A stretch of DNA of 64,000 nt. Origin: Bacteroidota bacterium. Its GTDB lineage: Bacteria > Bacteroidota > Bacteroidia > Chitinophagales > Chitinophagaceae. The stretch lies in contig JABDAZ010000012.1 in the NCBI GenBank assembly GCA_013288945.1, positions 1 through 64,000 of the forward strand, given 5' to 3'. Of the stretch, positions 17,926-28,000 are shown piece after piece. The notes under the pieces are model-generated. The model was not told where the DNA came from. It made no database searches and saw nothing but the letters and a program-made list of their open reading frames with translations. Made by a program: the position numbers and the translations under genes. Every line of letters begins with the position of its first letter. Position 1 is the stretch's first letter.

Positions 17926-18062
17926 CGTTGGCCGATTATAGAAATGAGTTAACAGATGATGGATGACAGTTGAGAGAATTTTATTTTATTAATGATTAAT
18001 AAAACGATCAATATTAATCATTAATGATCTTCATTTTTTATCAAGAAAAAAATCGGCCAACG
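17926..18062. repeat. nested inverted repeats between nadC and DUF4783 gene
   Basis: An outer exact 12-base pair CGTTGGCCGATT (17926-17937) / AATCGGCCAACG (18051-18062) encloses an inner exact 14-base pair ATTAATGATTAATA (17988-18001) / TATTAATCATTAAT (18012-18025) with a 10-base loop. The inner arms are built from the ATTAAT word that is over-represented in this window. The element lies just upstream of nadC and downstream of the DUF4783 terminator. Confidence 0.8.
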
Positions 18063-18096
18063 GCCATCAATCATCAACCAACGCTTGTGGCTGCGC

Positions 18097-18130
18097 AAAA
18101 AAAAAACCCAGCAAAACTTCTGGGTCTGTG
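18097..18130 (-). terminator. intrinsic terminator after DUF4783 gene
   Basis: Read on the minus strand, ACCCAG (18125-18120) and CTGGGT (18111-18106) form a stem around an AGTTTTG-type loop, followed by a run of ten T down to 18097. It lies 22 bases past the stop of the DUF4783 gene. Confidence 0.8.
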
Positions 18131-18151
18131 GTTTTTTAGAGGAACAATCAT

Positions 18152-18541
18152 TTATTCAACTGGTTGAAAACGTAATTCCTGAAGCATTTGCCTGTCGCCT
18201 TTTATCTTCATAAATAATGTAGTCCTAAAATCGCCGGAGCTTGTTTTTAAAATGCCAATACAAAATTGCGATCCGCCATTTTCTCCTTTGTGTTTTACCT
18301 GGAAATTTTGAACCGGGTTAGTAATAAAAAAATCGCGGATAATCATTTCGGCCTGGCTCTTACTATATGTATCGCTTTTGTCGGGCAATGAAATGTCAAC
18401 TCTTGAATCTAAATAACCAGAAAGCTGAGAAATATTTCCGGAACGCATGGCAACAGCCACATCATCAATATTAAAAAAAGGCTTGAAAGAAATAAGGATA
18501 AACGAAGCGGCAATAATCGTTAATCCTATAAACTTATTCAT
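18152..18541 (-). CDS. DUF4783 family exported protein
   Basis: A 129-residue protein with an N-terminal signal or anchor segment (about 5-20, FIGLTIIAASFILISF), followed by a small alpha/beta domain of the NTF2-like kind. Landmarks are IDDVAVAMRSGNISQLSGYL, then SKSQAEMIIRDFF, and CIGILKTSSGDFRTTLFMK. This matches the Bacteroidota DUF4783 family, whose function is unknown. It is likely periplasmic. A terminator follows within 25 bases and a TATTTTTG element lies 31 bases before the start codon. Confidence 0.85.
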   Translation of the reverse strand: MNKFIGLTIIAASFILISFKPFFNIDDVAVAMRSGNISQLSGYLDSRVDISLPDKSDTYSKSQAEMIIRDFFITNPVQNFQVKHKGENGGSQFCIGILKTSSGDFRTTLFMKIKGDRQMLQELRFQPVE

Positions 18542-18571
18542 TGTAAATGGTTTTTCAATTCACCATAACTC

Positions 18572-18579
18572 CAAAAATA
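18572..18579 (-). promoter_or_regulatory. possible -7 promoter element of DUF4783 gene
   Basis: On the minus strand TATTTTTG (18579-18572) matches the Bacteroidota -7 consensus TAnnTTTG, 31 bases before the start codon at 18541. The -33 element is weak (a TTTTC in the expected interval), so this is tentative. Confidence 0.3.
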
Positions 18580-18679
18580 TGCCAAAGTGTTTCTAAGGTG
18601 GAAAAATACTATCAGAAAGCGTAATACTTACTACCTTTATTGTGTTTAAAAACTGTTTTAAAAGGTTGATTAATAGATT

Positions 18680-20200
18680 ATGGAAAATAAAAAAACGATA
18701 TTAATAATAATGGACGGCTGGGGACTCGGACAGGTAAAAGAAGCCGACGCGATCCAACATGCGCAGGTTCCTTTTGTAAATTCTTTATATAAAAAATATC
18801 CAAACAGCACATTAATAACATGCGGTGAAGATGTTGGATTGCCCGAAGGCCAAATGGGAAATTCGGAAGTTGGCCATTTAAATTTAGGCGCCGGAAGAAT
18901 TGTTTACCAGGAATTGCAGCGCATTAATGTTGCCATTCGTGATGGATCTTTTTTAAAGAATGACGTGTTGTTAAAAGCCATTCGTTTTGCAAAAAATAAT
19001 AACAAACCTTTACACCTTATTGGGCTTGTAAGTGATGGTGGCGTCCACTCACATATTAATCATGTAAAAGCTTTGGTTGATTTATGTAAAAATGAAAATC
19101 TTGAACAGGTTTTTATTCATGCATTTACTGATGGCCGTGATACTGATCCAAAAAGTGGTTTGGGTTTTATTAAAGAATTGCAAAACCATCTTAATATATC
19201 AACAGGAAAAATTGCAACGGTAAGCGGCCGTTATTATGCAATGGATCGTGATAAAAGATGGGAACGTGTGAAGCTTGCATATGATGCATTGGTGAATGCT
19301 GAAGGACCGCAGGCAACAAACGCTATTAATGCTGTTGAAAATAATTATGCAAATAATATTACGGATGAATTTATAAAACCAACGGTTATTATTGAAAATG
19401 GAAAACCAGTTGCTGTTATAAAAAATGATGATGTGGTTATCTGTTTTAATTTCCGCACCGATCGTTGCAGGGAAATAACGGAAGTATTAACGCAAAAAGA
19501 TTTTCCGGAACAAGGCATGAAAAAATTATCGTTGAATTATACAACGATGACGAAGTATGATGAAAGTTTTAAAAACGTGCATGTTGTTTTTGAAAATGAT
19601 GATTTGAAAAATACATTGGGAGAAATAATTGCGAAGCATGGACTAAAACAAATCCGCATTGCGGAAACAGAAAAATACCCGCATGTAACTTTCTTTTTCA
19701 GTGGCGGAAGAGAACTTCCTTTTGATGGTGAAAAAAGAATAATGGCGCAATCGCCAAAAGTTGCAACGTATGATTTGCAACCAGAAATGAGCGCGTATGA
19801 ACTGGCAGAAAAAATTGTTCCGGAGATAGAAAATAAATCTGCTGATTTTATTTGTTTAAATTTTGCAAACACAGATATGGTTGGCCACACCGGCGTATGG
19901 AGCGCAGTTATTAAAGCTGCCGAAACCGTTGACAAATGTGTTGAAAAAGTAGTAACCGTAGCTTTGCAAAATGATTATGCAGTTTTTTTGTTGGCAGATC
20001 ATGGCAATGCAGATTTTATGGTTAATGAAGATGGTTCGCCAAACACTGCGCATTCATTAAACCTCGTTCCTTTTTTTATAATTGATAAAGAATGGAAAGG
20101 AAATATAAAACCAGGCAAACTGGGTGATGTTGCACCAACTATTTTATCATTAATGAAGTTGGAAATCCCAAAAGAAATGACGGGGAATATTTTAATTTAA
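18680..20200 (+). CDS. gpmI: 2,3-bisphosphoglycerate-independent phosphoglycerate mutase
   Basis: A 506-residue metalloenzyme of the alkaline-phosphatase superfamily that interconverts 3- and 2-phosphoglycerate in glycolysis. Asp12 (IMDGWG) and the catalytic Ser62 (GNSEVGHLNLGAG) are intact. So are the inserted transferase domain (HAFTDGRDTDP, SGRYYAMDRD) and the C-terminal metal motifs NTDMVGHTG and LLADHGNAD. Length is normal. It is monocistronic by position and ends in a strong terminator. Confidence 0.97.
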   Translation: MENKKTILIIMDGWGLGQVKEADAIQHAQVPFVNSLYKKYPNSTLITCGEDVGLPEGQMGNSEVGHLNLGAGRIVYQELQRINVAIRDGSFLKNDVLLKAIRFAKNNNKPLHLIGLVSDGGVHSHINHVKALVDLCKNENLEQVFIHAFTDGRDTDPKSGLGFIKELQNHLNISTGKIATVSGRYYAMDRDKRWERVKLAYDALVNAEGPQATNAINAVENNYANNITDEFIKPTVIIENGKPVAVIKNDDVVICFNFRTDRCREITEVLTQKDFPEQGMKKLSLNYTTMTKYDESFKNVHVVFENDDLKNTLGEIIAKHGLKQIRIAETEKYPHVTFFFSGGRELPFDGEKRIMAQSPKVATYDLQPEMSAYELAEKIVPEIENKSADFICLNFANTDMVGHTGVWSAVIKAAETVDKCVEKVVTVALQNDYAVFLLADHGNADFMVNEDGSPNTAHSLNLVPFFIIDKEWKGNIKPGKLGDVAPTILSLMKLEIPKEMTGNILI

Positions 20201-20231
20201 AGAGGTAAAAAACTATATTAAATTTCTTTTA

Positions 20232-20262
20232 AAGACAGCATTTTGTGCTGTCTTTTTTTATT
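20232..20262 (+). terminator. intrinsic terminator after gpmI
   Basis: AAGACAGCA (20232-20240) pairs with TGCTGTCTT around a short TTTTG loop and is followed by a T-run ending near 20259. It is 31 bases past the gpmI stop. Confidence 0.85.
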
Positions 20263-20343
20263 TTATAAATCGATAAATTTTTTTAAACAAAGCAGCTTTA
20301 ACTTATAAAAATTGTCTAAATTACATGGCAACTAAAGTTATAC

Positions 20344-20919
20344 ATGACAGAAGAAGCCATTTTTCAGGGATGTTTAAATAATAACTCCGCAGCGCAGCGG
20401 GAACTGTATAATAAATACAGTCCTAAAATGCTGGCGGTTTGTTATCGCTTTGCGCACAAACGCGAAGATGCGGAAGATATGTTGCAGGAAGGTTTTATAA
20501 AAGTGTTTTCGCAAATTCATACGTTTCAAAACAAAGGCGCTTTTGAGGGCTGGGTGCGGCGCATAATGGTGCACACATGTATTAATAACCTGAAAAAAAA
20601 TAAACGGTTTAATGAAAGTGTAGATATCGCATACGCAAGCAGTATCCAGGTTCGTGAAGAAAGTGTTCCATCGATTGTGCAGGCAAAACAGGTTGTTGAG
20701 TGTATAAGAATGTTGCCGCTTGGTTACCGTACAGTTTTAAACCTTTATGCGATTGAGGGTTATTCGCACAAGGAAATTGCAGAAATGCTGGATATTGAAG
20801 AAAGCACGAGCCGCTCCCAATATACAAGAGCGAAACAAATGCTTGAAGAGATATTAATAAGAAAAAAAATTATTCAAAAACCAAAAGAAAAACTTCCGTG
20901 GTTAAGTGCTGTACGATAA
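20344..20919 (+). CDS. ECF-type RNA polymerase sigma factor
   Basis: A 191-residue sigma-70 family protein with region 2 at about 17-82 (RELYNKYSPKMLAVCYRFA, then EDAEDMLQEGFIKVF and GWVRRIMVHTCIN) and region 4 at about 118-172 (LPLGYRTVLNLYAIEGYSHK, EIAEMLDIEESTSRSQYTRA). There is no region 1 or 3. It would direct RNA polymerase to a specific promoter set. It is 47 bases upstream of a membrane protein with a cytoplasmic N-terminus and is probably co-transcribed with it, which suggests that protein controls its activity. Confidence 0.94.
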   Translation: MTEEAIFQGCLNNNSAAQRELYNKYSPKMLAVCYRFAHKREDAEDMLQEGFIKVFSQIHTFQNKGAFEGWVRRIMVHTCINNLKKNKRFNESVDIAYASSIQVREESVPSIVQAKQVVECIRMLPLGYRTVLNLYAIEGYSHKEIAEMLDIEESTSRSQYTRAKQMLEEILIRKKIIQKPKEKLPWLSAVR

Positions 20920-20966
20920 TATTAATTTCTTATCCTGTTAAGATCCTGCCCTAAAAACTACTGACA

Positions 20967-22421
20967 ATGAAGGAAAGCGATTTTTATAATGATGATTTTG
21001 AAGACTTGCTCCGCGAAAAATCGGATCAATACAAAATGTATCCTTCCGACAAAGCCTGGAACAATATTTACAATTCAGTGCACACACGCAAAAGAAGGTT
21101 TATTGCCGGAATGTCTTTATTAATAACCGGAATTTTATTTATAGCAGGTAAAGAATTATTGCTTCAGCCAAATCATCCTGCATCTTCCAAATTAATTTCA
21201 GAAAATATTTCATCTAATAAAAAAGAAGATAACGAAACACCTGATTCCGTTTTATCTGCTTCCATCGCTGCAGTTTTTTCTGCAATGAAAGCGCCGGCAA
21301 CTCCGCGCAGGTTATTATCGGCCACAGAAAAAAAATTAGTTATCAATGAACCGGAAGATGATTTTTCTGATGTTCCATTAAATCTTGCACCGGTAATTTC
21401 TATTTATACAGCAACAAATATTGCCAATGATATATCGGTTGCTAAACATGAAATTATTGCTGAAAATACAAAAAACATTATCGCAGATTTTACGGTTGAT
21501 AATAACAAAGATGATGTTTCAAAATCAATAATCCACAACACAACAGAACCTGTTGCTGAAGAAACAAAAGAAGTTTCTGCAGAAAACCCGGTAATTAAAG
21601 AAAGCAATTCTGAAGATAAAAATGATAATACGTGGTTGCAGCACACTGCTTCTTACGAGTTAAAAAATACGGTGAAAAGAGGCAAATGGAACTGGCAGGT
21701 TTATGCATCGCCAACGGTTAATTACAGAACGCTTTCCGGCGGCGATCCTTATTCTGTTCCTAAAACCGGCTTGCAATATGTGCCGATTGCATTAACGCAT
21801 TATGGAAGCCCGAATGATTATGTAAATCAAAAACCTTCCATCGGTTATGAAGTTGGCGGAAGTATTTTGTACAGGCTTACGCGCAACCTTACTTTTAAAA
21901 CAGGTTTACAATTTAATTACACGCGTTACAGTATTAAAGCGTACACATCTGCAAACTCGCAACAGGCCACTATTGCATTAAATTCTTTTTACGGATATAA
22001 TTCAAACATCATTACGGCTTATAGTAATATTCAAAATTTTGGCGGCAATTCACAGAAAAATTTATACAATCATTATTATCAAATTTCAATTCCCGTTGGT
22101 TTTGAATTGAGAATCTTGGGCAATGAAAAACTGCAGTTAAATATCGCCGCAAATGTTCAGCCCACTTATTTAATAAACCGAAATTCTTATTTATTAACAA
22201 CAGATTATTCTGATTATACAAAAGCGCCATCACTTTACAGAAGATGGAATTTTAATGGCGGCGCAGAATTATTTATCTCTTATAAAATCGGTGGTTTCCG
22301 CTGGCAAATCGGTCCGCAATTGCGTTATCAATTGCTATCTACTTATACGGATCAATATCCGATTAAAGAAAATTTAAAAGCTTACGGATTAAAAATTGGT
22401 GTAAGCAAAACTATCTGGTAA
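20967..22421 (+). CDS. inner-membrane-anchored protein with C-terminal outer-membrane-type beta-barrel domain, candidate sigma partner
   Basis: A 484-residue protein. Residues 1-44 are soluble and charged (DDFEDLLREKSDQYKMYPSD, KAWNNIYNSV). A membrane helix follows (about 45-65, FIAGMSLLITGILFIAGKEL), then a low-complexity linker (about 70-225). The C-terminal region (about 235-484) has the alternating pattern and aromatic girdles of PorT-like outer-membrane beta-barrels (VGGSILYRLTRNLTFKTGL, FRWQIGPQLRYQL). In Bacteroidota this kind of gene often sits after an ECF sigma gene. How one chain joins an inner-membrane helix to a barrel is unclear. The anti-sigma role is an inference from position. 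Confidence 0.8.
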   Translation: MKESDFYNDDFEDLLREKSDQYKMYPSDKAWNNIYNSVHTRKRRFIAGMSLLITGILFIAGKELLLQPNHPASSKLISENISSNKKEDNETPDSVLSASIAAVFSAMKAPATPRRLLSATEKKLVINEPEDDFSDVPLNLAPVISIYTATNIANDISVAKHEIIAENTKNIIADFTVDNNKDDVSKSIIHNTTEPVAEETKEVSAENPVIKESNSEDKNDNTWLQHTASYELKNTVKRGKWNWQVYASPTVNYRTLSGGDPYSVPKTGLQYVPIALTHYGSPNDYVNQKPSIGYEVGGSILYRLTRNLTFKTGLQFNYTRYSIKAYTSANSQQATIALNSFYGYNSNIITAYSNIQNFGGNSQKNLYNHYYQISIPVGFELRILGNEKLQLNIAANVQPTYLINRNSYLLTTDYSDYTKAPSLYRRWNFNGGAELFISYKIGGFRWQIGPQLRYQLLSTYTDQYPIKENLKAYGLKIGVSKTIW

Positions 22422-22442
22422 AAAAATTATTAATACTATTAT

Positions 22443-22480
22443 AAGCTGCGATTTTAAAAATCGCAGCTTTCTTTTTTACC
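22443..22480 (+). terminator. intrinsic terminator after barrel protein gene
   Basis: A 13-base stem AAGCTGCGATTTT / AAAATCGCAGCTT is nearly perfect with a minimal loop and is followed by a CTTTTTT tract. It starts about 20 bases past the stop at 22421. Confidence 0.85.
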
Positions 22481-22508
22481 ACAATTCAGTAATGCGTAAT
22501 TTTAAAAA

Positions 22509-23096
22509 ATGAAAAAACAGTTTGTAGTTGCTTTTCTCTTTTCTATAGTATTATCAGCGTGCAACAATCATCCAAAAAATAATAATGAAGAAGAAAAAAT
22601 TACCGTGAAAAAAAATTTTTTCCGGGTTAATGATTTTATAAAAAGTGAAATAGGTTATGTTGATTCTTTGCCGCTTGCAATTATTAAATACAACATCGAC
22701 AATAATAAAACAGATTCTGTTTTTATAAAACCACCAGCATTTAATATCATTGCGCAAGCGTTTATTTCCGATGCATTAATAAGCCCATCGTTTGAAGAAA
22801 ATTTTACAGAAAATTCTTTTATGGATGAAGCAACGCAATCCGTAACTTTTACTTATTCCGCCAAAAAAAACATTGGAGAATTAAGGCATGTTGATGTACT
22901 TGTAAAACCAACGCCAGGTTTAAATAAAGTAAAAAGTATTTACATGGAAAAAATCATTAATAAAAATGATACGCTTATTATTAAAAAAATGATTTGGAAA
23001 GCGCGCAGAAATTTAACCATTATTACAAGCATTCAACCTTTAGGACAGAAGGCTGTTATTAATCAAACAAAAATAGTTTGGGACGACAGAGATTAA
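22509..23096 (+). CDS. lipoprotein of unknown function
   Basis: A 195-residue protein with a lipoprotein signal peptide: a hydrophobic stretch ends in the lipobox LSAC with Cys18 as the predicted lipidated residue. The mature protein (NNHPKNNNEEEK linker, then a mixed alpha/beta domain) has no recognised family. It is probably anchored to a membrane facing the periplasm. It ends 9 bases before uvrC, so the two are likely co-transcribed, but no functional link is evident. Confidence 0.82.
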   Translation: MKKQFVVAFLFSIVLSACNNHPKNNNEEEKITVKKNFFRVNDFIKSEIGYVDSLPLAIIKYNIDNNKTDSVFIKPPAFNIIAQAFISDALISPSFEENFTENSFMDEATQSVTFTYSAKKNIGELRHVDVLVKPTPGLNKVKSIYMEKIINKNDTLIIKKMIWKARRNLTIITSIQPLGQKAVINQTKIVWDDRD

Positions 23097-23105
23097 CCCA
23101 AAACC

Positions 23106-24944
23106 ATGACACAGCAAGCATTTCAACATATTGCATCTACCATTCCCAACCAGCCGGGCATCTATAAATATTTTGATGAAAGCAATAAACTGCTTTACGT
23201 TGGCAAAGCAAAAAATTTGCGCAAACGTGTTGCATCTTATTTTTCAAAAACATTTACAACATACAAAACGCACGAGCTTGTTCAGCGCATCCATCATATA
23301 GAATTTACGATTGTAAATTCTGAGCAGGATGCTTTTTTGCTGGAGAATTCATTAATAAAACAATTTCAGCCAAGGTTCAACATTAATCTGAAGGATGATA
23401 AATCTTATCCTTACATCGTTATTAAAAATGAATCTTTTCCAAGATTATTTTTAACGCGCAGAAAAATAAATGATGGTTCAGAATATCTCGGCCCATTTAC
23501 TTCTGTTGGCCGCGTTCGCGAGTTGCTCGATTTTGTACGCGCAAACATTCAGTTGCGCAATTGTAAATTGAACCTTACAGAATCAAACATAAAAAAAGGG
23601 AAATTTAAAGTTTGTTTAGAATATCATTTGGGCAATTGCAAAGGGCCTTGCGAAGGTTTACAAACTGCTGAAGATTATCACGAAGGATTGTTGCAAATGA
23701 AAAATGTTTTGAAAGGAAATCTCGGGCCATTAATACAGCAGTTTAAAAAAGAAATGAAAGACGTTGCTGAAAAAATGCAATTTGAAAAAGCAGAAATCAT
23801 CCGCAAAAAAGTTGCGCATTTAGAAAGTTACCAGGCGCGTTCCGTTATCGTAAACAAGCACGTTACCAACGCTGATGTTTTTTCATTAATAAGAAATGGC
23901 GATGCTGCTTTTGTAAATTATTTAATGATTGAAAACGGAACGATTGTGCAAACGCACAACAACCAAATTGAAACCCATCTTGAAGAAACAAATGAAGAAG
24001 TGCTTGCGATTGCCATTGCACAATTGCGCGAGCGCTTTAACAGTGATGGAACGGAATTGATTGTTCCGTTTGAAATAACTTATCCGCAGGAAGGAATTAT
24101 TGTTACTGTTCCGAAAGCTGGTGATAAGAAAAAGTTGCTTGAACTTTCTGAAAAAAATGTTGAATATTTTGTGGAAGAATTAAAGAAGAAAAAAAATCTT
24201 TATATAAAAACAAATACGGAAGATGATAATAATAAAATGCTTCAGCAATTGATGGATGATTTGCAATTGCCGGCGTTGCCTGTAAATATTGAATGTTTTG
24301 ACAACTCAAATTTCCAGGGAAGTTTTCCTGTTTCTGCCATGGTGAGTTTTAAAAATGGTATTGAAAGTAAAAAAGATTATCGCCATTTTAATGTAAAAAC
24401 TGTTGAAGGCATTAATGATTTTGCAACGATGAAAGAAGTTGTTTACAGAAGATATAAACGATTAACAGATGAAGCGCAACCTTTGCCACAACTGGTTATT
24501 ATCGATGGCGGCAAAGGACAGTTAAGCGCTGCCATGGAAAGTATTGCTGAACTTGGATTAATAGGAAAAATGACTGTAATGGGCCTTGCAAAAAATGTGG
24601 AAGAATTATTTTTTCCCGGAGATAAAGAATCTATCAAGCTGCCGTATAATAGTGAAAGTTTAAATTTGATAAGAAGAATCCGTGATGAAGTGCATCGTTT
24701 CGGAATTACTTTTCATCGACAAAAAAGAAGCAAAGGCGCATTTAATAATGAACTGGAAACGATTAAAGGAATTGGAAAAAATACAACGGATCAATTATTA
24801 AAAAAATTCCGTTCGGTTAATAATATAAAAAAATTAAGCGAAGAAGAATTGGCTGCATTAATTGGTTTATCAAAAGCAAAAATCATTCGTGCGCATTTTG
24901 AAAAACAAAATCCTCAACCGCAAACTAATGATCATGTAGAATAA
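23106..24944 (+). CDS. uvrC: excinuclease ABC subunit C
   Basis: A 612-residue nuclease of nucleotide excision repair that makes both incisions around a UvrB-bound lesion. The N-terminal GIY-YIG domain is intact (PGIYKYFDESNKLLYVGKAK, about 18-37). It is followed by the cysteine cluster CLEYHLGNCKGPC (about 176-188), the UVR/UvrB-binding motif (about 220-245, EKMQFEKAEIIRKK), the RNase-H-like second nuclease domain (IECFDNSNFQGS, VVIDGGKGQLSAA-like VIIDGGKGQLSAA), and a C-terminal helix-hairpin-helix pair (TIKGIGKNTTDQLLKKF). Length is normal. Confidence 0.97.
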   Translation: MTQQAFQHIASTIPNQPGIYKYFDESNKLLYVGKAKNLRKRVASYFSKTFTTYKTHELVQRIHHIEFTIVNSEQDAFLLENSLIKQFQPRFNINLKDDKSYPYIVIKNESFPRLFLTRRKINDGSEYLGPFTSVGRVRELLDFVRANIQLRNCKLNLTESNIKKGKFKVCLEYHLGNCKGPCEGLQTAEDYHEGLLQMKNVLKGNLGPLIQQFKKEMKDVAEKMQFEKAEIIRKKVAHLESYQARSVIVNKHVTNADVFSLIRNGDAAFVNYLMIENGTIVQTHNNQIETHLEETNEEVLAIAIAQLRERFNSDGTELIVPFEITYPQEGIIVTVPKAGDKKKLLELSEKNVEYFVEELKKKKNLYIKTNTEDDNNKMLQQLMDDLQLPALPVNIECFDNSNFQGSFPVSAMVSFKNGIESKKDYRHFNVKTVEGINDFATMKEVVYRRYKRLTDEAQPLPQLVIIDGGKGQLSAAMESIAELGLIGKMTVMGLAKNVEELFFPGDKESIKLPYNSESLNLIRRIRDEVHRFGITFHRQKRSKGAFNNELETIKGIGKNTTDQLLKKFRSVNNIKKLSEEELAALIGLSKAKIIRAHFEKQNPQPQTNDHVE

Positions 24945-24980
24945 TTTTTTGAAAAACATTTCTTCTTTATTAATAAAAAA

Positions 24981-25013
24981 AACCATTCTCCAAAATGAAG
25001 AATGGTTTTGTTA
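24981..25013. terminator. bidirectional terminator between uvrC and FG-GAP gene
   Basis: AACCATTCT (24981-24989) pairs with AGAATGGTT (25000-25008), with A residues before and T residues after. It is placed between the convergent uvrC and FG-GAP genes and can serve both. Confidence 0.75.
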
Positions 25014-25038
25014 TTTTGAATTTATCTATTAATATTTT

Positions 25039-28000
25039 TTATTGAACAGATACTTGTTTCGGCGCAAATCCGCTGTTAACAACCTGAACAAAATAAGTTC
25101 CTTTTGCAATTCCTTTTAAGGAAACAGTTGTCTGTATACCATTTTGGTTTAATGAATATTGACGTACAATATTTCCTGCGCCATCCATTATTCTTACAAC
25201 ATTACTTTGGTTAATACCCGAGTAAGTAATAACCAATTGATCAGAAGTTGGGTTTGGATAAATACTGAATTGCGGGCCATTTGCAAGAATAGTTGCAGAA
25301 ACAATTTTACTATATGTAAAACGCCCATTTAAATCTTCTTCTTTCAAACGATAATAATGAATACCAACCGCAGGATGATAATGAGTGTAATTATAACTTG
25401 TAGTGCTGGTCGTATTTCCTTTTGCATTAACACTGTCTAGCGCTGTAAAATTTTGCGCATCCAGACTATGTTCAATAATAAATGATTTAGTGTTTTGTTC
25501 CTGCGCCGTTTTCCAGTTCAATACAATGTTTTGATCCAACGGAGTTGCAGTTAAACTGATCAAATTAAGCGGCAATACATTAGATGAACCTGTGGTTAAA
25601 TAAACTTGTGAATAAATCCACGGGCTGTATGTTTGCCCAAACGTTACGGCTGTTGATGCATACTGAATTCTTGCTCTTACTTTAGTTGCTTTGGCAATAG
25701 CTTTGTTTACTAAACTTTTAAATTCAGTTCCACCCGGCGCGATGGTTGCATAAGCCGTTTGCTGGCCGGTTGTAATCACACTATTTGTAATTGGGTTTCC
25801 GCTAAATGGAATTCCGTTAGGAACAACTTCCCATACCAATCTTCCATTCACATGTCCAAATGGAGATTGTACCGTTAAGCCTAAACCAAATTGCGTTGAA
25901 TGAACATTATCAGCCCTTAAATTGCTGGCCAAATTTGTTTCGTATAAACGAAGAATGTTGCTGGAATTATGGCCAACGTCATTGTTTCCATAATAAACAA
26001 ATACACTTCCAACTTGTGTGAAAGAAGGATTTTGGAAAGAACCAACGACGATATCACTATAACCATCTCCATTTACGTCACCGGCAGAAGCGATGCTTAA
26101 ATGGTTATTAAATTCAGATTCGCCATTAGGAGCAGTTACGCCATCCGCAGCATCAGTATAAACCTGATTTGCAGCAGTTGCACTTACCGTTGCAGGAAAC
26201 ACAGTTGCCCCGCCCTGGAATAAATAAACCGGCCCTCTTGCAGATTTTACAATGATATCACTATATCCATCTCCATTTACATCACCGGCACTTGCCACAG
26301 CCACGCCAAATTGATCATTTGAATTTACACCGTATAATATCGTTTGCGGCACAGTTGCAGTTCCTGAAGAAGTACCCAAAAATAAAGCTGCATATCCTGT
26401 TGTACCAAAATAACCGCCTGGCGCACCAACAAGTACATCGCTAAAACCATCACCATTAACATCACCGGCACTTGAAACAGATGTGCCAAAACCGCCACCA
26501 GAAAAAGGAGTATTACCAACGAGCGTTACATCAGGACTTGCATTGTCAGCAATACCGGTTGGGCTTCCGAAAAATATAAATGCTTCGTTGCCATTAGGGC
26601 CTGTTCCTACAATTACATCACCAAAACCATCGCCATTTACATCGCCGGCACCAGCCACACTTGTTCCAAAAAACAATGATGACATAGTTGGATTTGGAAA
26701 TGTTAACCGTGGTGGGTTAGCAGTTATTAATCCCGTTGCACTGCCAAGATAAATATATGCAGCTCCCTGATTTGAAACTGTAAGATCTATATTCTGAGCA
26801 CCGATTATTACATCACCGTAGCCGTCGCCGTTTACATCACCGGCACTTGCAACACTTGAACCAAATTCATTAAAAGCTAACGGTGGAGGATCAGTAATAA
26901 TAAGCGGGCTGCCGGTTTGCAAACCGCCTGCGCTACCGTATAATAAATAAACTATGCCTTCATAAGTATCTGCACCACTATTATAACCAATGCCACCAAT
27001 AACCACATCACCATAACCATCGCCATTAACATCACCAGCGCTGGAAACTGTAAAACCAAAATTGCCATCGTTTGCACCTTGTCCCGGCCGCGGGCCAATA
27101 AACGGCGTTCCAGCTTCGGGAGTTGTTGATAAACCTGATGCACTGCCAAGATAAATATAAAATGCCCCCAAGTTTCCAGTTGCCGAAAAACGATTTGCAT
27201 AACCGCCTATATAACCATTAGCGCCAATTATTACGTCATTATATCCATCGCCGTTTACATCGCCGGCACTTGCCACGCTGTAACCAAATTGATCACCTGC
27301 ATTCTGGCCATTTAAAACAGCCGTTGCAATATTTGTAGAAGTTGCCGGGCTTCCCTGGTAAGTAAAAGCAGATCCGCTTCCGGTTGAACCAACAATTACA
27401 TCACTGTATCCATCGCCATTAATATCACCAGCGCTTGCAACGCTGTTTCCAAAATTATTTGTACCTGTTAATGTAATACTTGCAGTTGCGGGAACGCCTG
27501 CAGCGCTTCCATAATAAATAGCAGCATTTCCATTTTCATCTCCTATTATGATATCACCAAATGCATCGCCATTTACATCGCCTGCGCCTGCCACGCTAAA
27601 CCCAAAATTAGTTCCGCCTGATAATACGGTTGGTAGAGTTGAACCATTAATACTGCTGCCAGCACTTAGGTAAACAAATGCGTGGCTTGCAGCATTTCCA
27701 ACAACTACGTCACTGTAACCATCACCATTTACATCGCCTGCGCTTGACACAGTTGCACCGAAAAATGATCCTGTTCCGCCAGATAAAGTTATCGCTCCGG
27801 CGGTTGTGCCGCTTGCTATTCCTAATGCACTGCCTGTAAAAATAAATGCGCCGCCACCACCATTGCCGATTATAACATCACTAAACCCGTCTGCATTTAT
27901 ATCTCCCGCACTTGCAACAGTAACGCCAAAAAAAGACGGACCAGATATACTTGTTAATGTTGTACTTGCTGTTACGCTCGCTCCTGATATAATTCCTGCT

